Source: Bacillus renqingensis
GTDB taxonomy: Bacteria; Bacillota; Bacilli; Bacillales; Cytobacillaceae
Direction: 5' to 3'
DNA: 64,000 nt
NCBI RefSeq assembly: GCF_016464375.1
Contig: NZ_JADDIU010000005.1
Coordinates: 1-64,000, forward strand
Made by a program: the position numbers and the translations under genes. Below the pieces are notes generated by a model. It was given only the letters and a program-made list of their open reading frames with translations. It was not told the origin of the DNA and made no database searches. Below are positions 17,275 to 26,665 of this stretch, piece after piece (position 1 is the first letter of the stretch; each line of letters starts with the position of its first letter).

Positions 17275-17359
17275 AAATCCAAACCTTTTTCATTTAAATC
17301 CTAGTAAAATCAGTAGGTTTCATGAAAAGGTTTGGATTTTATAAAGGTTTGGATAAGGA
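17275..17359 (+). repeat. Right inverted repeat of the trio element
   Basis: It matches the left arm in inverse orientation with about six differences in 85 bp. It holds aaatccaaaccttttt and the mirrored aaaaggtttggatttt about 27 nt apart, then a further aaaggtttggat. The promoter of the leader gene at 17233 must lie in or just inside this arm. Confidence 0.85.
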
Positions 17360-17598
17360 GGATTGAAACGTTCTTCCGTTGGATTAAACAGAGCTTAAAT
17401 GTCCCTGTTTTATTTGGTACGACCGAAAATGCCGTTTATAATCAACTTTTTCCCGCTTTAATTGCTTATGTCCTATTGAAATGGCTCTATTCCAAAACGG
17501 CTCAAGGCAGAGTATTTAAAAAGTTATCGTTTACTTCTTTTCAAAAAAGCTACGAGAAGACAATCTACCTATTGACTGGTATTCTGAATTGGCTTTAG
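17360..17598 (+). pseudogene. IS4-type transposase 3' half (right flank of trio element)
   Basis: The frame reads IETFFRWIKQSLNVPVLFG and TENAVYNQLFPALIAYVLL up to a natural stop. It is the same part of an IS4-type transposase as on the left flank but clearly a different gene (SLNVPVLFG against HLKIKSFYG). Homology begins exactly at the outer end of the repeat. Confidence 0.75.
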
Positions 17599-17876
17599 TT
17601 TTTAAAAAATACAAAGATTCCCAAGGGAGGAGTCTTCCTAATTTTGGATAATCAACACTCGTGATATATTTTAAGAGATTTTGCTTTTGTTCTCCTAGAA
17701 GAATGCCGCGATTCTTGTTTTTTTAACAACAAATGCCTATAATTGTGAAAGGTATGTGATAGAGGTGAAGCGCTGCAAAACGAATCACATAACAACACCG
17801 ACTTCATGGTTGAAATGATGGTTTTTTTTAGAATAAATAATTCTTGATCGATATATTTCTTGAGGAGTGAACGTGA

Positions 17877-18977
17877 ATGGCTTTAACTGCTGGAATTGTT
17901 GGTCTGCCAAATGTGGGTAAGTCGACACTATTTAATGCAATTACCCAGGCTGGTGCAGAATCGGCAAATTATCCTTTCTGTACGATTGACCCGAACATCG
18001 GAATTGTAGAAGTACCGGATTATCGCTTAGAAAAATTAACGGAGCTTGTACAGCCGAAAAAAACCGTTCCCACTGCATTTGAATTTACCGATATTGCCGG
18101 AATTGTAAAAGGTGCCAGCAAAGGTGAAGGACTGGGGAATAAATTTTTGTCCCATATTCGTGAAGTAGATGCCATCTGCCAAGTGGTTCGCTGCTTTGCG
18201 GATGAGAATATAACCCATGTTTCCGGCAAGGTTGATCCTATTTCTGATATAGAAACAATAAATTTAGAGTTAATTTTGGCTGATATGGAATCCGTCGAAA
18301 AACGTTTCGGTAGGGTAGAAAAGCTGGCAAAGCAAAAAGATAAGGACTCGGTAGCGGAATTTGAAGTTCTCTTGATGTTACGTGAGGCCTTTGAAGCGGA
18401 AAAACCGGCACGGTCGATTGATTTTTCCGAAGAGCAAATGAAGATTGTCAAACATCTACACTTGTTAACGATTAAACCGGTCCTTTATGTCGCAAATGTT
18501 AGCGAAGATGATGTGGCAGATCCGTCAGGGAATGAATATGTAACGCAGGTTCGTGAATATGCGGCAAAGGAAAATGCCGAAGTCATCGTTATTTGTGCAA
18601 AAATTGAAGCGGAAATTGCCGAGCTTGAAGGGGAAGAAAAGCAAATGTTCCTTGAAGAGCTAGGGATTGCCGAATCTGGCCTCGATCAATTAATTCGTGC
18701 AGCCTACCACTTGCTTGGACTTGCTACTTACTTTACGGCTGGTGTGCAAGAAGTACGTGCCTGGACCTTTAGAAAAGGGATGAAGGCACCGCAATGTGCG
18801 GGAATCATTCACTCCGACTTTGAACGTGGATTTATTCGAGCGGAAATCGTTTCATTTGACGATTTAGTAGCGGCTGGCAGCCATAATGCTGCGAAGGAAG
18901 CCGGCAAGGTCCGATTAGAAGGAAAAGACTACGAAGTAAAAGACGGCGATGTTATTCATTTCCGTTTTAATGTCTAG
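17877..18977 (+). CDS. ychF: YchF-type redox-regulated ATPase/GTPase (366 aa)
   Basis: P-loop GLPNVGKSTLFNAIT (residues about 8-22), TDIAGIVKGASKGEGLGNKFL (G3 and switch region), a helical coiled insert (residues about 130-200), and a C-terminal TGS-like domain with AWTFRKGMKAPQCAGIIHSD. Full length for the family. YchF binds ribosomes and prefers ATP. Start ATG 17877 after aggagtgaac. B. subtilis has this gene (yyaF) directly before rpsF, as here. Left of it the conserved order stops and the mobile-element region begins. Confidence 0.95.
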   Translation: MALTAGIVGLPNVGKSTLFNAITQAGAESANYPFCTIDPNIGIVEVPDYRLEKLTELVQPKKTVPTAFEFTDIAGIVKGASKGEGLGNKFLSHIREVDAICQVVRCFADENITHVSGKVDPISDIETINLELILADMESVEKRFGRVEKLAKQKDKDSVAEFEVLLMLREAFEAEKPARSIDFSEEQMKIVKHLHLLTIKPVLYVANVSEDDVADPSGNEYVTQVREYAAKENAEVIVICAKIEAEIAELEGEEKQMFLEELGIAESGLDQLIRAAYHLLGLATYFTAGVQEVRAWTFRKGMKAPQCAGIIHSDFERGFIRAEIVSFDDLVAAGSHNAAKEAGKVRLEGKDYEVKDGDVIHFRFNV

Positions 18978-19008
18978 GTAACTGGACAACCGAAAGTCAT
19001 GAATGTCA

Positions 19009-19037
19009 TTGCTTTTCCACCTATCCTATGTTATAAT
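19009..19037 (+). promoter_or_regulatory. SigA-type promoter for rpsF-ssb-rpsR
   Basis: ttgctt (19009-19014), 17 nt, TATAAT (19032-19037). The leader that follows contains a small hairpin (gccc / gggc near 19069-19086) followed by a ccg, at the place where an S6:S18-binding leader has been described for this operon. That RNA identity is a guess from position. Confidence 0.7.
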
Positions 19038-19112
19038 TTCAACTTGTGAGTAATGAATAATTGCTCCTTGCCCTTTTATGAGGGCCGTCTAGACCAAAAG
19101 GAGGTGACCGTG

Positions 19113-19400
19113 ATGAATAAGTACGAAATTATGTACATCATCCGCCCAAACATTGAAGATGAAGCGAAAAAGGCTCTTGTGGAGCGCTTTAATACGATTC
19201 TTCTTGATAATGGTGCGGAAACTGCTGAAACAAAAGATTGGGGTAAGCGTCGTCTTGCTTACGAGATTAATGATTTCCGCGACGGATACTACGAAATCGT
19301 TAAAACTACTTCTTCAGCAACTGCCGTGCAAGAATTTTCACGTCTTGCAAAAATTAACGAAGATATCATTCGTCATATCGTTATTAAAGAAGAAGAATAA
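19113..19400 (+). CDS. rpsF: 30S ribosomal protein S6 (95 aa)
   Basis: Starts [12 protein letters not shown], with [17 protein letters not shown] and ends KEEE; length matches S6 of Bacillus. ATG 19113 follows aaaggaggtgacc, while the longer frame upstream starts in the leader. First gene of the rpsF-ssb-rpsR operon; S6 pairs with S18 in the platform of the small subunit. Confidence 0.97.
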   Translation: MNKYEIMYIIRPNIEDEAKKALVERFNTILLDNGAETAETKDWGKRRLAYEINDFRDGYYEIVKTTSSATAVQEFSRLAKINEDIIRHIVIKEEE

Positions 19401-19425
19401 TAATATTAACTATAAAACTTTTCCA

Positions 19426-19441
19426 TGTTCCACGTGGAACA
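19426..19441 (+). promoter_or_regulatory. parS-like palindrome (ParB/Spo0J site) upstream of ssb
   Basis: TGTTCCACGTGGAACA is a perfect 16-bp palindrome that differs by one base from the Bacillus parS consensus TGTTNCACGTGAAACA. It sits 28 nt before the ssb start codon in the origin-proximal region, where parS sites are expected. Confidence 0.7.
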
Positions 19442-19468
19442 TATTGGAAAGAAAAGGAGTTGATTCTG

Positions 19469-19978
19469 ATGATCAATCGTGTCGTGCTTGTTGGCCGTTT
19501 AACAAAAGACCCTGAATTGAAATATACACCCAATGGTATTGCTGTTGCTACCTTTACTTTGGCCGTCAATCGTCCATTTTCAAATCAGCAAGGGGAACGT
19601 GAAGCAGACTTTTTAAACATTGTTGTGTGGCGCAAGGCTGCTGAAAATGTTGCCAATTACTTGAAAAAAGGCAGCCTAGCAGGGGTAGACGGCAGAATTC
19701 AAGTTCGTACCTACGAGCAAGAAGGAAAACGTCAGTATTTTACTGAGATTGTAGCAGATAGTGTCCAATTTCTTGAACCGAAGGGCTCTTCTGGCGGCGG
19801 CGGAAGAAGCAACGACTATTACGGTACTCCACCAAGGGAACCTCAAGGGGCTCCAGCAGGTGTTGGCGGTAATCAGAATCAACGGCAAAATTCCAACCAA
19901 GGGTTTACAAGAGTGGATGAAGACCCATTCGCAGGAAGCGGTCAAATTGATATCTCTGATGATGATCTCCCGTTCTAA
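19469..19978 (+). CDS. ssb: Single-stranded DNA-binding protein SsbA (169 aa)
   Basis: OB fold in residues 1-110 ([19 protein letters not shown], then [22 protein letters not shown]), a Gly/Gln/Asn-rich linker, and the acidic tip DISDDDLPF that binds partner proteins. Start set at ATG 19469 because family members begin [11 protein letters not shown]; ggagttgattctg gives spacing. It lies between rpsF and rpsR, the usual order. Confidence 0.97.
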   Translation: MINRVVLVGRLTKDPELKYTPNGIAVATFTLAVNRPFSNQQGEREADFLNIVVWRKAAENVANYLKKGSLAGVDGRIQVRTYEQEGKRQYFTEIVADSVQFLEPKGSSGGGGRSNDYYGTPPREPQGAPAGVGGNQNQRQNSNQGFTRVDEDPFAGSGQIDISDDDLPF

Positions 19979-20007
19979 TAGACCCTTTTCAATCTGATGA
20001 AATATAA

Positions 20008-20268
<261 letters not shown>

Positions 20269-20366
20269 AAAAGCGGAAGTGCTTTGACCAGGGGTGACAG
20301 GCATATGGCGAGCCTTCTTGACGGTTTGACTTATGACCCGAGCTCCTAGGCACTGGAGCTAGATAA
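20269..20366 (+). repeat. Imperfect copy of a Bacillus-type intergenic repeat
   Basis: The segment begins aaaagcggaagtgctttgacc and ends gagctcctaggcactggagct. These elements (aaaagcgg..., cttgacttatgac..., agctcctaggc.ctggagct) recur between genes in many Bacillaceae. It has pieces in common with the longer repeat near 48.1 kb but is not the same unit. The identification is by memory of the pattern. Confidence 0.45.
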
Positions 20367-20381
20367 TTATTAATGTTCAAT

Positions 20382-20411
20382 GAAAAAAGGCACCTAAGAG
20401 GTGTCTTTTTT
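20382..20411 (+). terminator. Rho-independent terminator between rpsR and modB
   Basis: aaaaggcacct-aag-aggtgtctttt followed by Ts. Runs of A before and T after make it usable from both strands, serving rpsR and the convergent modB. Confidence 0.85.
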
Positions 20412-20419
20412 GTATGTCA

Positions 20420-21076
20420 TCAAGACTTTGTAAAATGAACGCACAGAAGCATAATAAATGAAATCCCAATCATGCTTGCGGACCATAGCCAGGCAAGCTG
20501 CATATTTCCTGAATCTAGGGCAACATAGATTGCGGTGGGAATCGTTTGGGTTTTCCCGGGGATGTTGCCGGCAAACATCAAAGTGGCACCAAACTCGCCT
20601 AATGCCCTTGCAAAGCTTAAAATGGCACCAGATATGATAGCCTTAAGGGCAAGTGGAACGGAAATCGTGAAGAACAATTTCCATTCATTTGCCCCGTCCA
20701 CACGAGCGGCATTCTCAATATCCTCATCAATCGCCTCAAATCCCGCTTTAGCCGATTGATACATAAGCGGGAAGGCGACAACAGTCGAAGCAGTAACGGC
20801 GGCCCATTTTGTAAACATGAGCGGCTGCTGAAATAGCCAATCTGCTAATTGTCCGACTGGACTATTCCTGCCAAAGATGACTATTAATAAGAATCCGACA
20901 ACGGTTGGCGGCAATACTAACGGCAGCAGGAAGCCGGTTTCAACAACGATCTTCCCTTTAAAGCGACGATTTGCCATGATTTTTCCAAAAAACAGCCCCA
21001 AAATAATAACCAATACACCAGAAATAGAAGCAATCTCAACAGATAATCTAATGGGTGACCAGAAGTTCGTTGCCAT
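20420..21076 (-). CDS. modB: Molybdate ABC transporter permease ModB (218 aa)
   Basis: Five membrane segments with the EAA loop ENAARVDGANEWKLFFTISVPLA (EAA---G motif, residues about 140-165) and ARALGEFGATLMFAGN, the ModB signature. It follows modA by 5 nt on the same strand. No ModC ATPase gene is in the window. B. subtilis YvgLM likewise lack one next to them, so an ATPase from elsewhere is needed. Confidence 0.9.
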   Translation of the reverse strand: MATNFWSPIRLSVEIASISGVLVIILGLFFGKIMANRRFKGKIVVETGFLLPLVLPPTVVGFLLIVIFGRNSPVGQLADWLFQQPLMFTKWAAVTASTVVAFPLMYQSAKAGFEAIDEDIENAARVDGANEWKLFFTISVPLALKAIISGAILSFARALGEFGATLMFAGNIPGKTQTIPTAIYVALDSGNMQLAWLWSASMIGISFIMLLCVHFTKS

Positions 21077-21081
21077 AATAA

Positions 21082-21876
21082 TTAAAGATGACCTTTAAAC
21101 CCGTACTTTTCTAAAATCTTTATCGATTTCTGGCTTTGCAGATACTCGTAGAAAGCCAGTGCTTCTTTTGGATGGGGACTGTCCTTCATCACTCCGACTG
21201 GATAAATAATCGGTGCATGGGTATTTTCTTTCGCTGTTGCGACAATCTTCACCTTTGGCGATATCAAGGCATCCGTTTTATAAACCATTCCGGCATCGAC
21301 ATTGTTTGTCTCAACGTATGTAAGCACTTGCCGGACATCCTTGGCAAGAACAATTTTATCTGCGACGTCCTTCCAAATATGTAAGTGTTCCAATGTGTCC
21401 TTCGCATATTGTCCTGCAGGGACGGATTCCGGGGTACCGATGGAGATTTTATCTGCTTTGCCAAGGTCTTTGAATGTGTCAATTTTTTTATTTGCCTCTT
21501 TTGGGACAACAAGTACAAGCTCATTTTCTACAAGATCTGTGCCGTTTTTCTTTTCGATTAATCCATCTTTCACCAATTGATCAAATTTGTCCTCCGCTGC
21601 CGAGAAAAAAAGATCAACCGGTGCCCCTTGCGAAATTTGCTGCTGAAGGGATCCGGATGCACCGAAGTTATAACTTATTTTCACATTCGGATGTTCCTTC
21701 TCAAAAGCTGCTTTGATGTCATTTAAAGCATCTTGTAAACTCGCCGCTGCTGAAATAGTCAACTCTACTTTTTTTTCAGTTGATTCATGCTTCTGATCGC
21801 GTGTGTTGGATGAACACCCGGAGACGAATAGGAGCAGCAGCAAGATGGAAATGGGTAAAATGATTTGTTTTTTCAC
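21082..21876 (-). CDS. modA: Molybdate-binding lipoprotein ModA (264 aa)
   Basis: Lipoprotein signal with lipobox VSGC (residues about 18-21), then LTISAAASLQDALNDIKAAF and FGASGSLQQQISQGAPVDLFFSA, the oxyanion-binding segments of ModA (Ser in AASLQ and ASGSLQ). Anchored outside the membrane it would capture molybdate or tungstate and feed ModB. Divergent from the HTH regulator at 22028. Confidence 0.92.
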   Translation of the reverse strand: MKKQIILPISILLLLLFVSGCSSNTRDQKHESTEKKVELTISAAASLQDALNDIKAAFEKEHPNVKISYNFGASGSLQQQISQGAPVDLFFSAAEDKFDQLVKDGLIEKKNGTDLVENELVLVVPKEANKKIDTFKDLGKADKISIGTPESVPAGQYAKDTLEHLHIWKDVADKIVLAKDVRQVLTYVETNNVDAGMVYKTDALISPKVKIVATAKENTHAPIIYPVGVMKDSPHPKEALAFYEYLQSQKSIKILEKYGFKGHL

Positions 21877-21903
21877 TATAGCCCTCCTGTTTTATTTAAA
21901 TAA

Positions 21904-21941
21904 AACTAATTATATTTTGTTATGTTTAATTATAATTAGTT
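21904..21941. promoter_or_regulatory. Dyad in the modA / regulator intergenic region, candidate operator
   Basis: aactaattata (21904-21914) and tataattagtt (21931-21941) are exact inverse copies 16 nt apart, midway between the two divergent start codons. The position suits a site for the excisionase-type HTH regulator encoded at 22028. Confidence 0.5.
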
Positions 21942-22027
21942 ATAACGGAAAAGAGAATAACAAAAAGCACACCTGTTGATTTTTTTTTAACAGTTTGTAC
22001 GTTACAATACAAGAAGGGGTGATGCAA

Positions 22028-22963
22028 ATGACCAATGACCTATCCTATACAATTGAAGAAGTATCACAGCTGTTAAAAGTGTCTAAATTAACGATTTATG
22101 ATTTGGTTAAAAAAGGAGAACTGCCTGTTTTCCGTGTTGGCAGGCAGATGCGGGTTGATGGCAAAGATCTTGATGACTATATTAACAATCAAAAGGCGAA
22201 TCAGAGTCCCAAATTTCACGCACCCATGATCAATCATCGTAAACGAGAGTCAAGGGAAACTCATCATATCGTCATAAGCGGGCAGGATATGGTGTTAGAT
22301 ATTCTTGGTAAACATATCGAGAAAAATTCACCCTTAAAGGCATTGCGTTCCTATACGGGAAGTTTAGATAGTCTTATTGCTATGTATAACGGAGAATGTG
22401 ATATCGTCAGTTTGCATATGTTTGATGGCGATACAAAGGAGTATAACCTTCCCTATATTAAGAAAATATTAGTTGGATATCCTTATATCTTAGTTAATCT
22501 TGTTTGCAGAAAAGCAGGATTTTATGTAAAAAGAGGAAACCCGTTAAATATCACCACATGGAGTGATTTAAATCAAGCACCTATTCAAATCGTCAATCGC
22601 GAAAAAGGTTCAGGAGCGCGAATCCTTCTTGATGAACAACTGAGAATTCATAACATTTCTCCAAGAAATATCAAGGGATATCAACATGAAGAGACGAACC
22701 ATTTAAGCGTGGCCTCTGCAATAGCTGCCGGAACTGCTGATGTAGGTGTGGGGATTGAAAAAGTTTCTAAAATGGTAGATATAGATTTTATTCCATTAAT
22801 CACCGAACGGTATGACTTGGTTATGTTAAAAACACCTGAAAATGAGCAGCTTATTCACACCGTAAAGGAGATTTTAATCTCCAGCCAATTTCAAACTGAG
22901 GTTGTTTCCCTAGGAGATTATGACACTTCCTTGACAGGAACTATTATCTATCAAACCTACTAA
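22028..22963 (+). CDS. HTH regulator with periplasmic-binding-like domain, YvgK-type (311 aa)
   Basis: Residues about 1-55 form a MerR/excisionase-like HTH (YTIEEVSQLLKVSKLTIYDLVKKGELPVFRVGRQMRV). Residues about 85-300 form a substrate-binding-protein fold (VDIVSLHMFDGDTKEYNLPY; GSGARILLDEQL; ASAIAAGTADVGVGIEK). This layout is known from regulators of molybdate uptake. Divergent modAB next to it supports that role. ATG 22022 is a possible alternative start, two codons upstream; aaggggtg precedes both. Confidence 0.82.
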   Translation: MTNDLSYTIEEVSQLLKVSKLTIYDLVKKGELPVFRVGRQMRVDGKDLDDYINNQKANQSPKFHAPMINHRKRESRETHHIVISGQDMVLDILGKHIEKNSPLKALRSYTGSLDSLIAMYNGECDIVSLHMFDGDTKEYNLPYIKKILVGYPYILVNLVCRKAGFYVKRGNPLNITTWSDLNQAPIQIVNREKGSGARILLDEQLRIHNISPRNIKGYQHEETNHLSVASAIAAGTADVGVGIEKVSKMVDIDFIPLITERYDLVMLKTPENEQLIHTVKEILISSQFQTEVVSLGDYDTSLTGTIIYQTY

Positions 22964-22998
22964 ACAAAAGGCTGATGAAATCAAGAGCCTTTTGTTAA
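22964..22998 (+). terminator. Terminator after the mod regulator
   Basis: acaaaaggct / agccttttgt separated by about 12 nt, immediately after the stop codon. Confidence 0.75.
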
Positions 22999-23068
22999 AT
23001 AAGTTGAATAGTGACTTTCATGCAGATAAAATAAGGATTAGGTTTCCAGTTTATTTAGGGGTGAAAAA

Positions 23069-24013
23069 GTGAGAAATGTAGGTAAACTAACAGAAGGCGC
23101 TATTCTATTAGCAGCCTTTGCTGCGATCTTATTAATAACCATTTATGTACCGCTGATTGGTTCCATCTTGAATTTCGTCTTGCCGCTGCCATTTATGATG
23201 TTTGCAGCAAAGAATAATGTTAAAAATATCGCCGCCTTTTTTATTGCTGCTGTTATTATTTCCTTTATTGCCGGTTCCTTTCTAGGCCTCGGATTCATGC
23301 TTATGTACGGTGTAATTGGGACGGTTATTGGCTATTTGCTGCAAAAAAATAGGAGCCGGACAACGATTTTAATCTCCAGCTCGCTCATTTTCATGGCTGG
23401 ATTAGTCATTATGTATGCGGTTAGTGTCGCTTTTTTTAAATTTGATTTTATCCATGAATTGACTGAGGCGTATAAACAATCCGCCAAAATGTCAGAGGAA
23501 CTGTTACGTTCCATGGGGCGGGAAGATCAAATAGCACAAATCAATAAACAAAATGAGCTTTTGATTAACACCTTGCAAACACTTGCTCCGAGTCTGTTAA
23601 TCGTAATATCGATTATTTCTGTATTTGTGATTCAGTGGATTTGTTTTCCCATTATCAAGAGGTTCGGCATTAAGGTGCAGCCGTGGGGTCATTTTCGCAA
23701 TTTATCACTCCCGAAAAGCCTTTTATGGTATTACTTAATCGCCATTGTGGTTAGGATACTTGGACACCCCGCAGAAGGGACCTATTTATTTACTGTTATC
23801 ACCAATGCTGTTTATATATTGGAACTGTTTATGGTTTTGCAAGGACTATCTTTTCTCTTTTTTATCTTACACAGGCGGTCAGTGGCAAAAGGACTTGGTG
23901 TTTTTGTGACAATTCTCGCTTTCATGATTCCAATTGTTCATTATATAATAATGATACTGGGAATTACCGATTTGGGATTTGATTTTCGAAAGCGGTTTGA
24001 GAAAAAAGAGTAA
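23069..24013 (+). CDS. yybS: YybS-type integral membrane protein, DUF2232 (314 aa)
   Basis: Eight or so membrane segments, beginning GAILLAAFAAILLITIYVPL, and the stretch LPLPFMMFAAK that I know from DUF2232 proteins. GTG start 23069 after aggggtgaaaaa. It is directly upstream of gdpP, the order in B. subtilis. Fold relatives include transporter S components, but its ligand is unknown. Confidence 0.85.
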   Translation: MRNVGKLTEGAILLAAFAAILLITIYVPLIGSILNFVLPLPFMMFAAKNNVKNIAAFFIAAVIISFIAGSFLGLGFMLMYGVIGTVIGYLLQKNRSRTTILISSSLIFMAGLVIMYAVSVAFFKFDFIHELTEAYKQSAKMSEELLRSMGREDQIAQINKQNELLINTLQTLAPSLLIVISIISVFVIQWICFPIIKRFGIKVQPWGHFRNLSLPKSLLWYYLIAIVVRILGHPAEGTYLFTVITNAVYILELFMVLQGLSFLFFILHRRSVAKGLGVFVTILAFMIPIVHYIIMILGITDLGFDFRKRFEKKE

Positions 24014-24039
24014 GACTTTCGATTAGGAGCTGAAAACTT

Positions 24040-26013
24040 TTGCCGACATTTATAGAAAAGAGGTCTATACGATACCCTTTTTATGGTTTACTAGGCGTTA
24101 CCGTAGTATTGCTCATCGTCCTATTCTTTTATAATTGGATCTTAAGTCTTGCAGGGTTATTATTAATAGTGGTCCCGATTTATTATATGTTCTTGGTGGA
24201 CCATCGTCAGAGACAGGAGATGGAAGAGTATATCTCGACCCTTTCTTACAGGGTGAAAAAAGTGGGCGAGGAAGCATTGCTGGAGATGCCAATTGGGATC
24301 ATGCTCATCAATGATGAATATTATATTGAGTGGACCAACCCTTATTTGGCCTCGAGTTTTGATGAAGATACCCTTGTGGGAAGATCGCTGTATGATGTGG
24401 CAGATAATCTGATTCCATTAATTAAGCAGGAAGTGGAAACAGAAATTATCACCCTTCATGAGCGGAAGTTTCGTGTGATTCATAAGCATGACGAGCGGCT
24501 GTTATACTTTTTTGATGTAACGGAACAAACGGAAATTGAAAGACAATATCACAATGAACGGACTGTTATCGCTACTATCTTTTTAGACAATTATGATGAT
24601 TTAACCCAGGGCATGGATGATCAGATGCGCGGAAGCATCAATAATTTAGTCACATCGATTTTGAATAAATGGGCTCATGATAATGGCATTTTTCTAAAGC
24701 GAATTTCATCAGAGCGATTTATCGCTGTTTTTAACGAAGAAATTCTCCATTCGCTTGAAAAGGGGAAATTTGCGATCCTTGATGATGTAAGAGAAATGAC
24801 TTCCAAGCATAATGTCTCTTTTACCTTGAGTATTGGGGTTGGGACGGGGGTTTCTTCCCTGCCTGAATTAGGCGTGCTGGCGCAGTCAAGCCTTGATTTG
24901 GCACTAGGCAGAGGCGGCGACCAAGTAGCGATTAAACTGCCTAACGGCAAGGTCAAGTTCTTTGGTGGAAAAACCAACCCGATTGAAAAACGAACACGGG
25001 TTAGGGCCCGAGTGATTTCCCACGCCTTAAAGGAACTAATTTCAGCAAGTGATAAAGTCATCATCATGGGGCATAAAAATCCAGATATGGACTCTATCGG
25101 CGCAAGTATTGGAATTTATAAAGTTGCGCAGATGAATCAGAAGGATGCCTATATAGTGGTGGACATGCAGGAAATCGATAATGGTGTAAAACGGTTAATG
25201 GAGGAAATCCGCAATCAAGAGAGTTTATACTCTCGGTTTATTGGCCCGGAGGAAGCGTTAGAAATTGCCACAGATAAAACCCTTTTGGTTGTCGTTGATA
25301 CCCATAAGCCTTCACTAGTGATGGAAGAGAGATTATTAAATAAAATCGATCAGGTGGTCGTGATTGACCATCACAGGCGCAGTGAGGATTTCATTACCAA
25401 TCCATTGCTTGTTTATATGGAGCCGTATGCCTCCTCTACCTCTGAACTTGTGACCGAATTTCTTGAATATCAGCCAAAACGGGCTAAAATAGAAGTAATT
25501 GAGGCAACTGCTCTTTTGGCAGGAATTATTGTTGATACAAAAAGCTTCTCGTTAAGAACCGGTTCGCGGACATTTGATGCGGCTTCTTACTTAAGGGCCC
25601 ATGGTGCCGATACGATTCTTGTGCAGAAGTTTCTGAAGGAGAGCATCGATACATATAAAAAGAGGTCTAAATTAATTGAATCGGTTGTCTTTTACCGTGA
25701 TGGAATCGCCATTGCCAAAGGCAGTGAACTTGAAGTGAATGATCAAGTGATTATTGCCCAGGCAGCGGATATGTTATTATCCATGGACGGTGTACTTGCC
25801 TCTTTTGTCATTGCCAAACGAAATGAAGGGGTTATCGGAATAAGTGCCCGTTCACTTGGAAATATCAATGTTCAGATTATTATGGAAAGCATGCAAGGCG
25901 GCGGTCATCTAACAAATGCAGCCACCCAGCTGACAGGATTAACGATTGCCGAAACTGAAGCGAAGTTAAAGCAGGCGATTGATGAATATTTTGAAGGGAG
26001 CAAAAAAGAATGA
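24040..26013 (+). CDS. gdpP: Cyclic-di-AMP phosphodiesterase GdpP (657 aa)
   Basis: Two N-terminal membrane helices, a degenerate PAS domain (residues about 75-150), a degenerate GGDEF domain (about 175-300, SSERFIAVF), then DHH ([32 protein letters not shown]) and DHHA1 with [10 protein letters not shown]. All metal-binding Asp and His residues are present, so it should hydrolyse c-di-AMP. Start TTG 24040 after taggagct. It overlaps rplI by 4 nt. Confidence 0.95.
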   Translation: MPTFIEKRSIRYPFYGLLGVTVVLLIVLFFYNWILSLAGLLLIVVPIYYMFLVDHRQRQEMEEYISTLSYRVKKVGEEALLEMPIGIMLINDEYYIEWTNPYLASSFDEDTLVGRSLYDVADNLIPLIKQEVETEIITLHERKFRVIHKHDERLLYFFDVTEQTEIERQYHNERTVIATIFLDNYDDLTQGMDDQMRGSINNLVTSILNKWAHDNGIFLKRISSERFIAVFNEEILHSLEKGKFAILDDVREMTSKHNVSFTLSIGVGTGVSSLPELGVLAQSSLDLALGRGGDQVAIKLPNGKVKFFGGKTNPIEKRTRVRARVISHALKELISASDKVIIMGHKNPDMDSIGASIGIYKVAQMNQKDAYIVVDMQEIDNGVKRLMEEIRNQESLYSRFIGPEEALEIATDKTLLVVVDTHKPSLVMEERLLNKIDQVVVIDHHRRSEDFITNPLLVYMEPYASSTSELVTEFLEYQPKRAKIEVIEATALLAGIIVDTKSFSLRTGSRTFDAASYLRAHGADTILVQKFLKESIDTYKKRSKLIESVVFYRDGIAIAKGSELEVNDQVIIAQAADMLLSMDGVLASFVIAKRNEGVIGISARSLGNINVQIIMESMQGGGHLTNAATQLTGLTIAETEAKLKQAIDEYFEGSKKE

Positions 26014-26456
26014 AGGTCATTTTTCTAAAGGATGTAAAAGGAAAAGGGAAAAAAGGTGAAGTGAAAAATGTTGCCGATGGTTATGCTCATAACTTTTTAT
26101 TTAAGCAGGGGTTAGCTGTGGAAGCGACAGCTGCAAATCTTAGCTCGTTAGATGCACAAAATAAGAAGCAGGAAAAGTTGGCTGCCGAAGAGCTTGCCGA
26201 GGCGAAAAAGCTGAAAGAAAGGCTTGATCAGATTACCGTTGAATTATCTGCTAAAGCGGGAGAAGGTGGCAGACTATTTGGCTCGATTACCTCGAAGCAA
26301 ATTGCCGAAGAACTGCAGAGAAAACAGGGGATTAAAATCGATAAGCGGAAAATGGAATTGGCGGATGCCATTCGCACCCTTGGAGTAACAAAGATCCCTG
26401 TGAAGCTCCATCATGACGTAACCGCAACCTTAACTGTACATGTAAAGGAAGTCTAA
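26010..26456 (+). CDS. rplI: 50S ribosomal protein L9 (148 aa)
   Basis: [25 protein letters not shown] is the L9 N-terminal domain, followed by the long central helix and the C-terminal [14 protein letters not shown] domain. The start ATGA overlaps the gdpP stop. Confidence 0.97.
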   Translation: MKVIFLKDVKGKGKKGEVKNVADGYAHNFLFKQGLAVEATAANLSSLDAQNKKQEKLAAEELAEAKKLKERLDQITVELSAKAGEGGRLFGSITSKQIAEELQRKQGIKIDKRKMELADAIRTLGVTKIPVKLHHDVTATLTVHVKEV

Positions 26457-26665
26457 GTGTAATTATTTATAGTTTTTGAATGGAATTTTGTTCAATGGAC
26501 ATATTTCTATGATGTGAAATCACCTATTCCACGGAATATTTGCCAGTATCGAAAGCTAGGCGAATCATGATAGAATAGTGAAAGATGAATCAAGACGTGA
26601 TCGGTTTTAACTGGTCACTTTTTCTTTTTTGAATAATCATTCCTTCTATTTGGAGGTTTTGCTTT

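Larger units (their letters stand above)
13913..17359 (-). mobile_element. Recombinase-in-trio (RIT)-like element
   Basis: Three adjacent tyrosine recombinase genes overlap one another by 4-14 nt, all on the minus strand, preceded by one small gene. They lie between inverted repeats of 85 bp at 13913-13997 and 17275-17359. Family knowledge: RIT elements consist of three overlapping tyrosine recombinase genes between inverted ends, which matches. Tn554-like elements are the alternative but carry two recombinases and a different third protein. The outside of both ends is an IS4-type transposase cut at the same codon. Confidence 0.75.

Noticed and set aside
13913-17359. Tn554-like transposon
   Set aside because: All three genes encode full tyrosine recombinases and there are long inverted repeats; Tn554 has a different third protein and no inverted ends.
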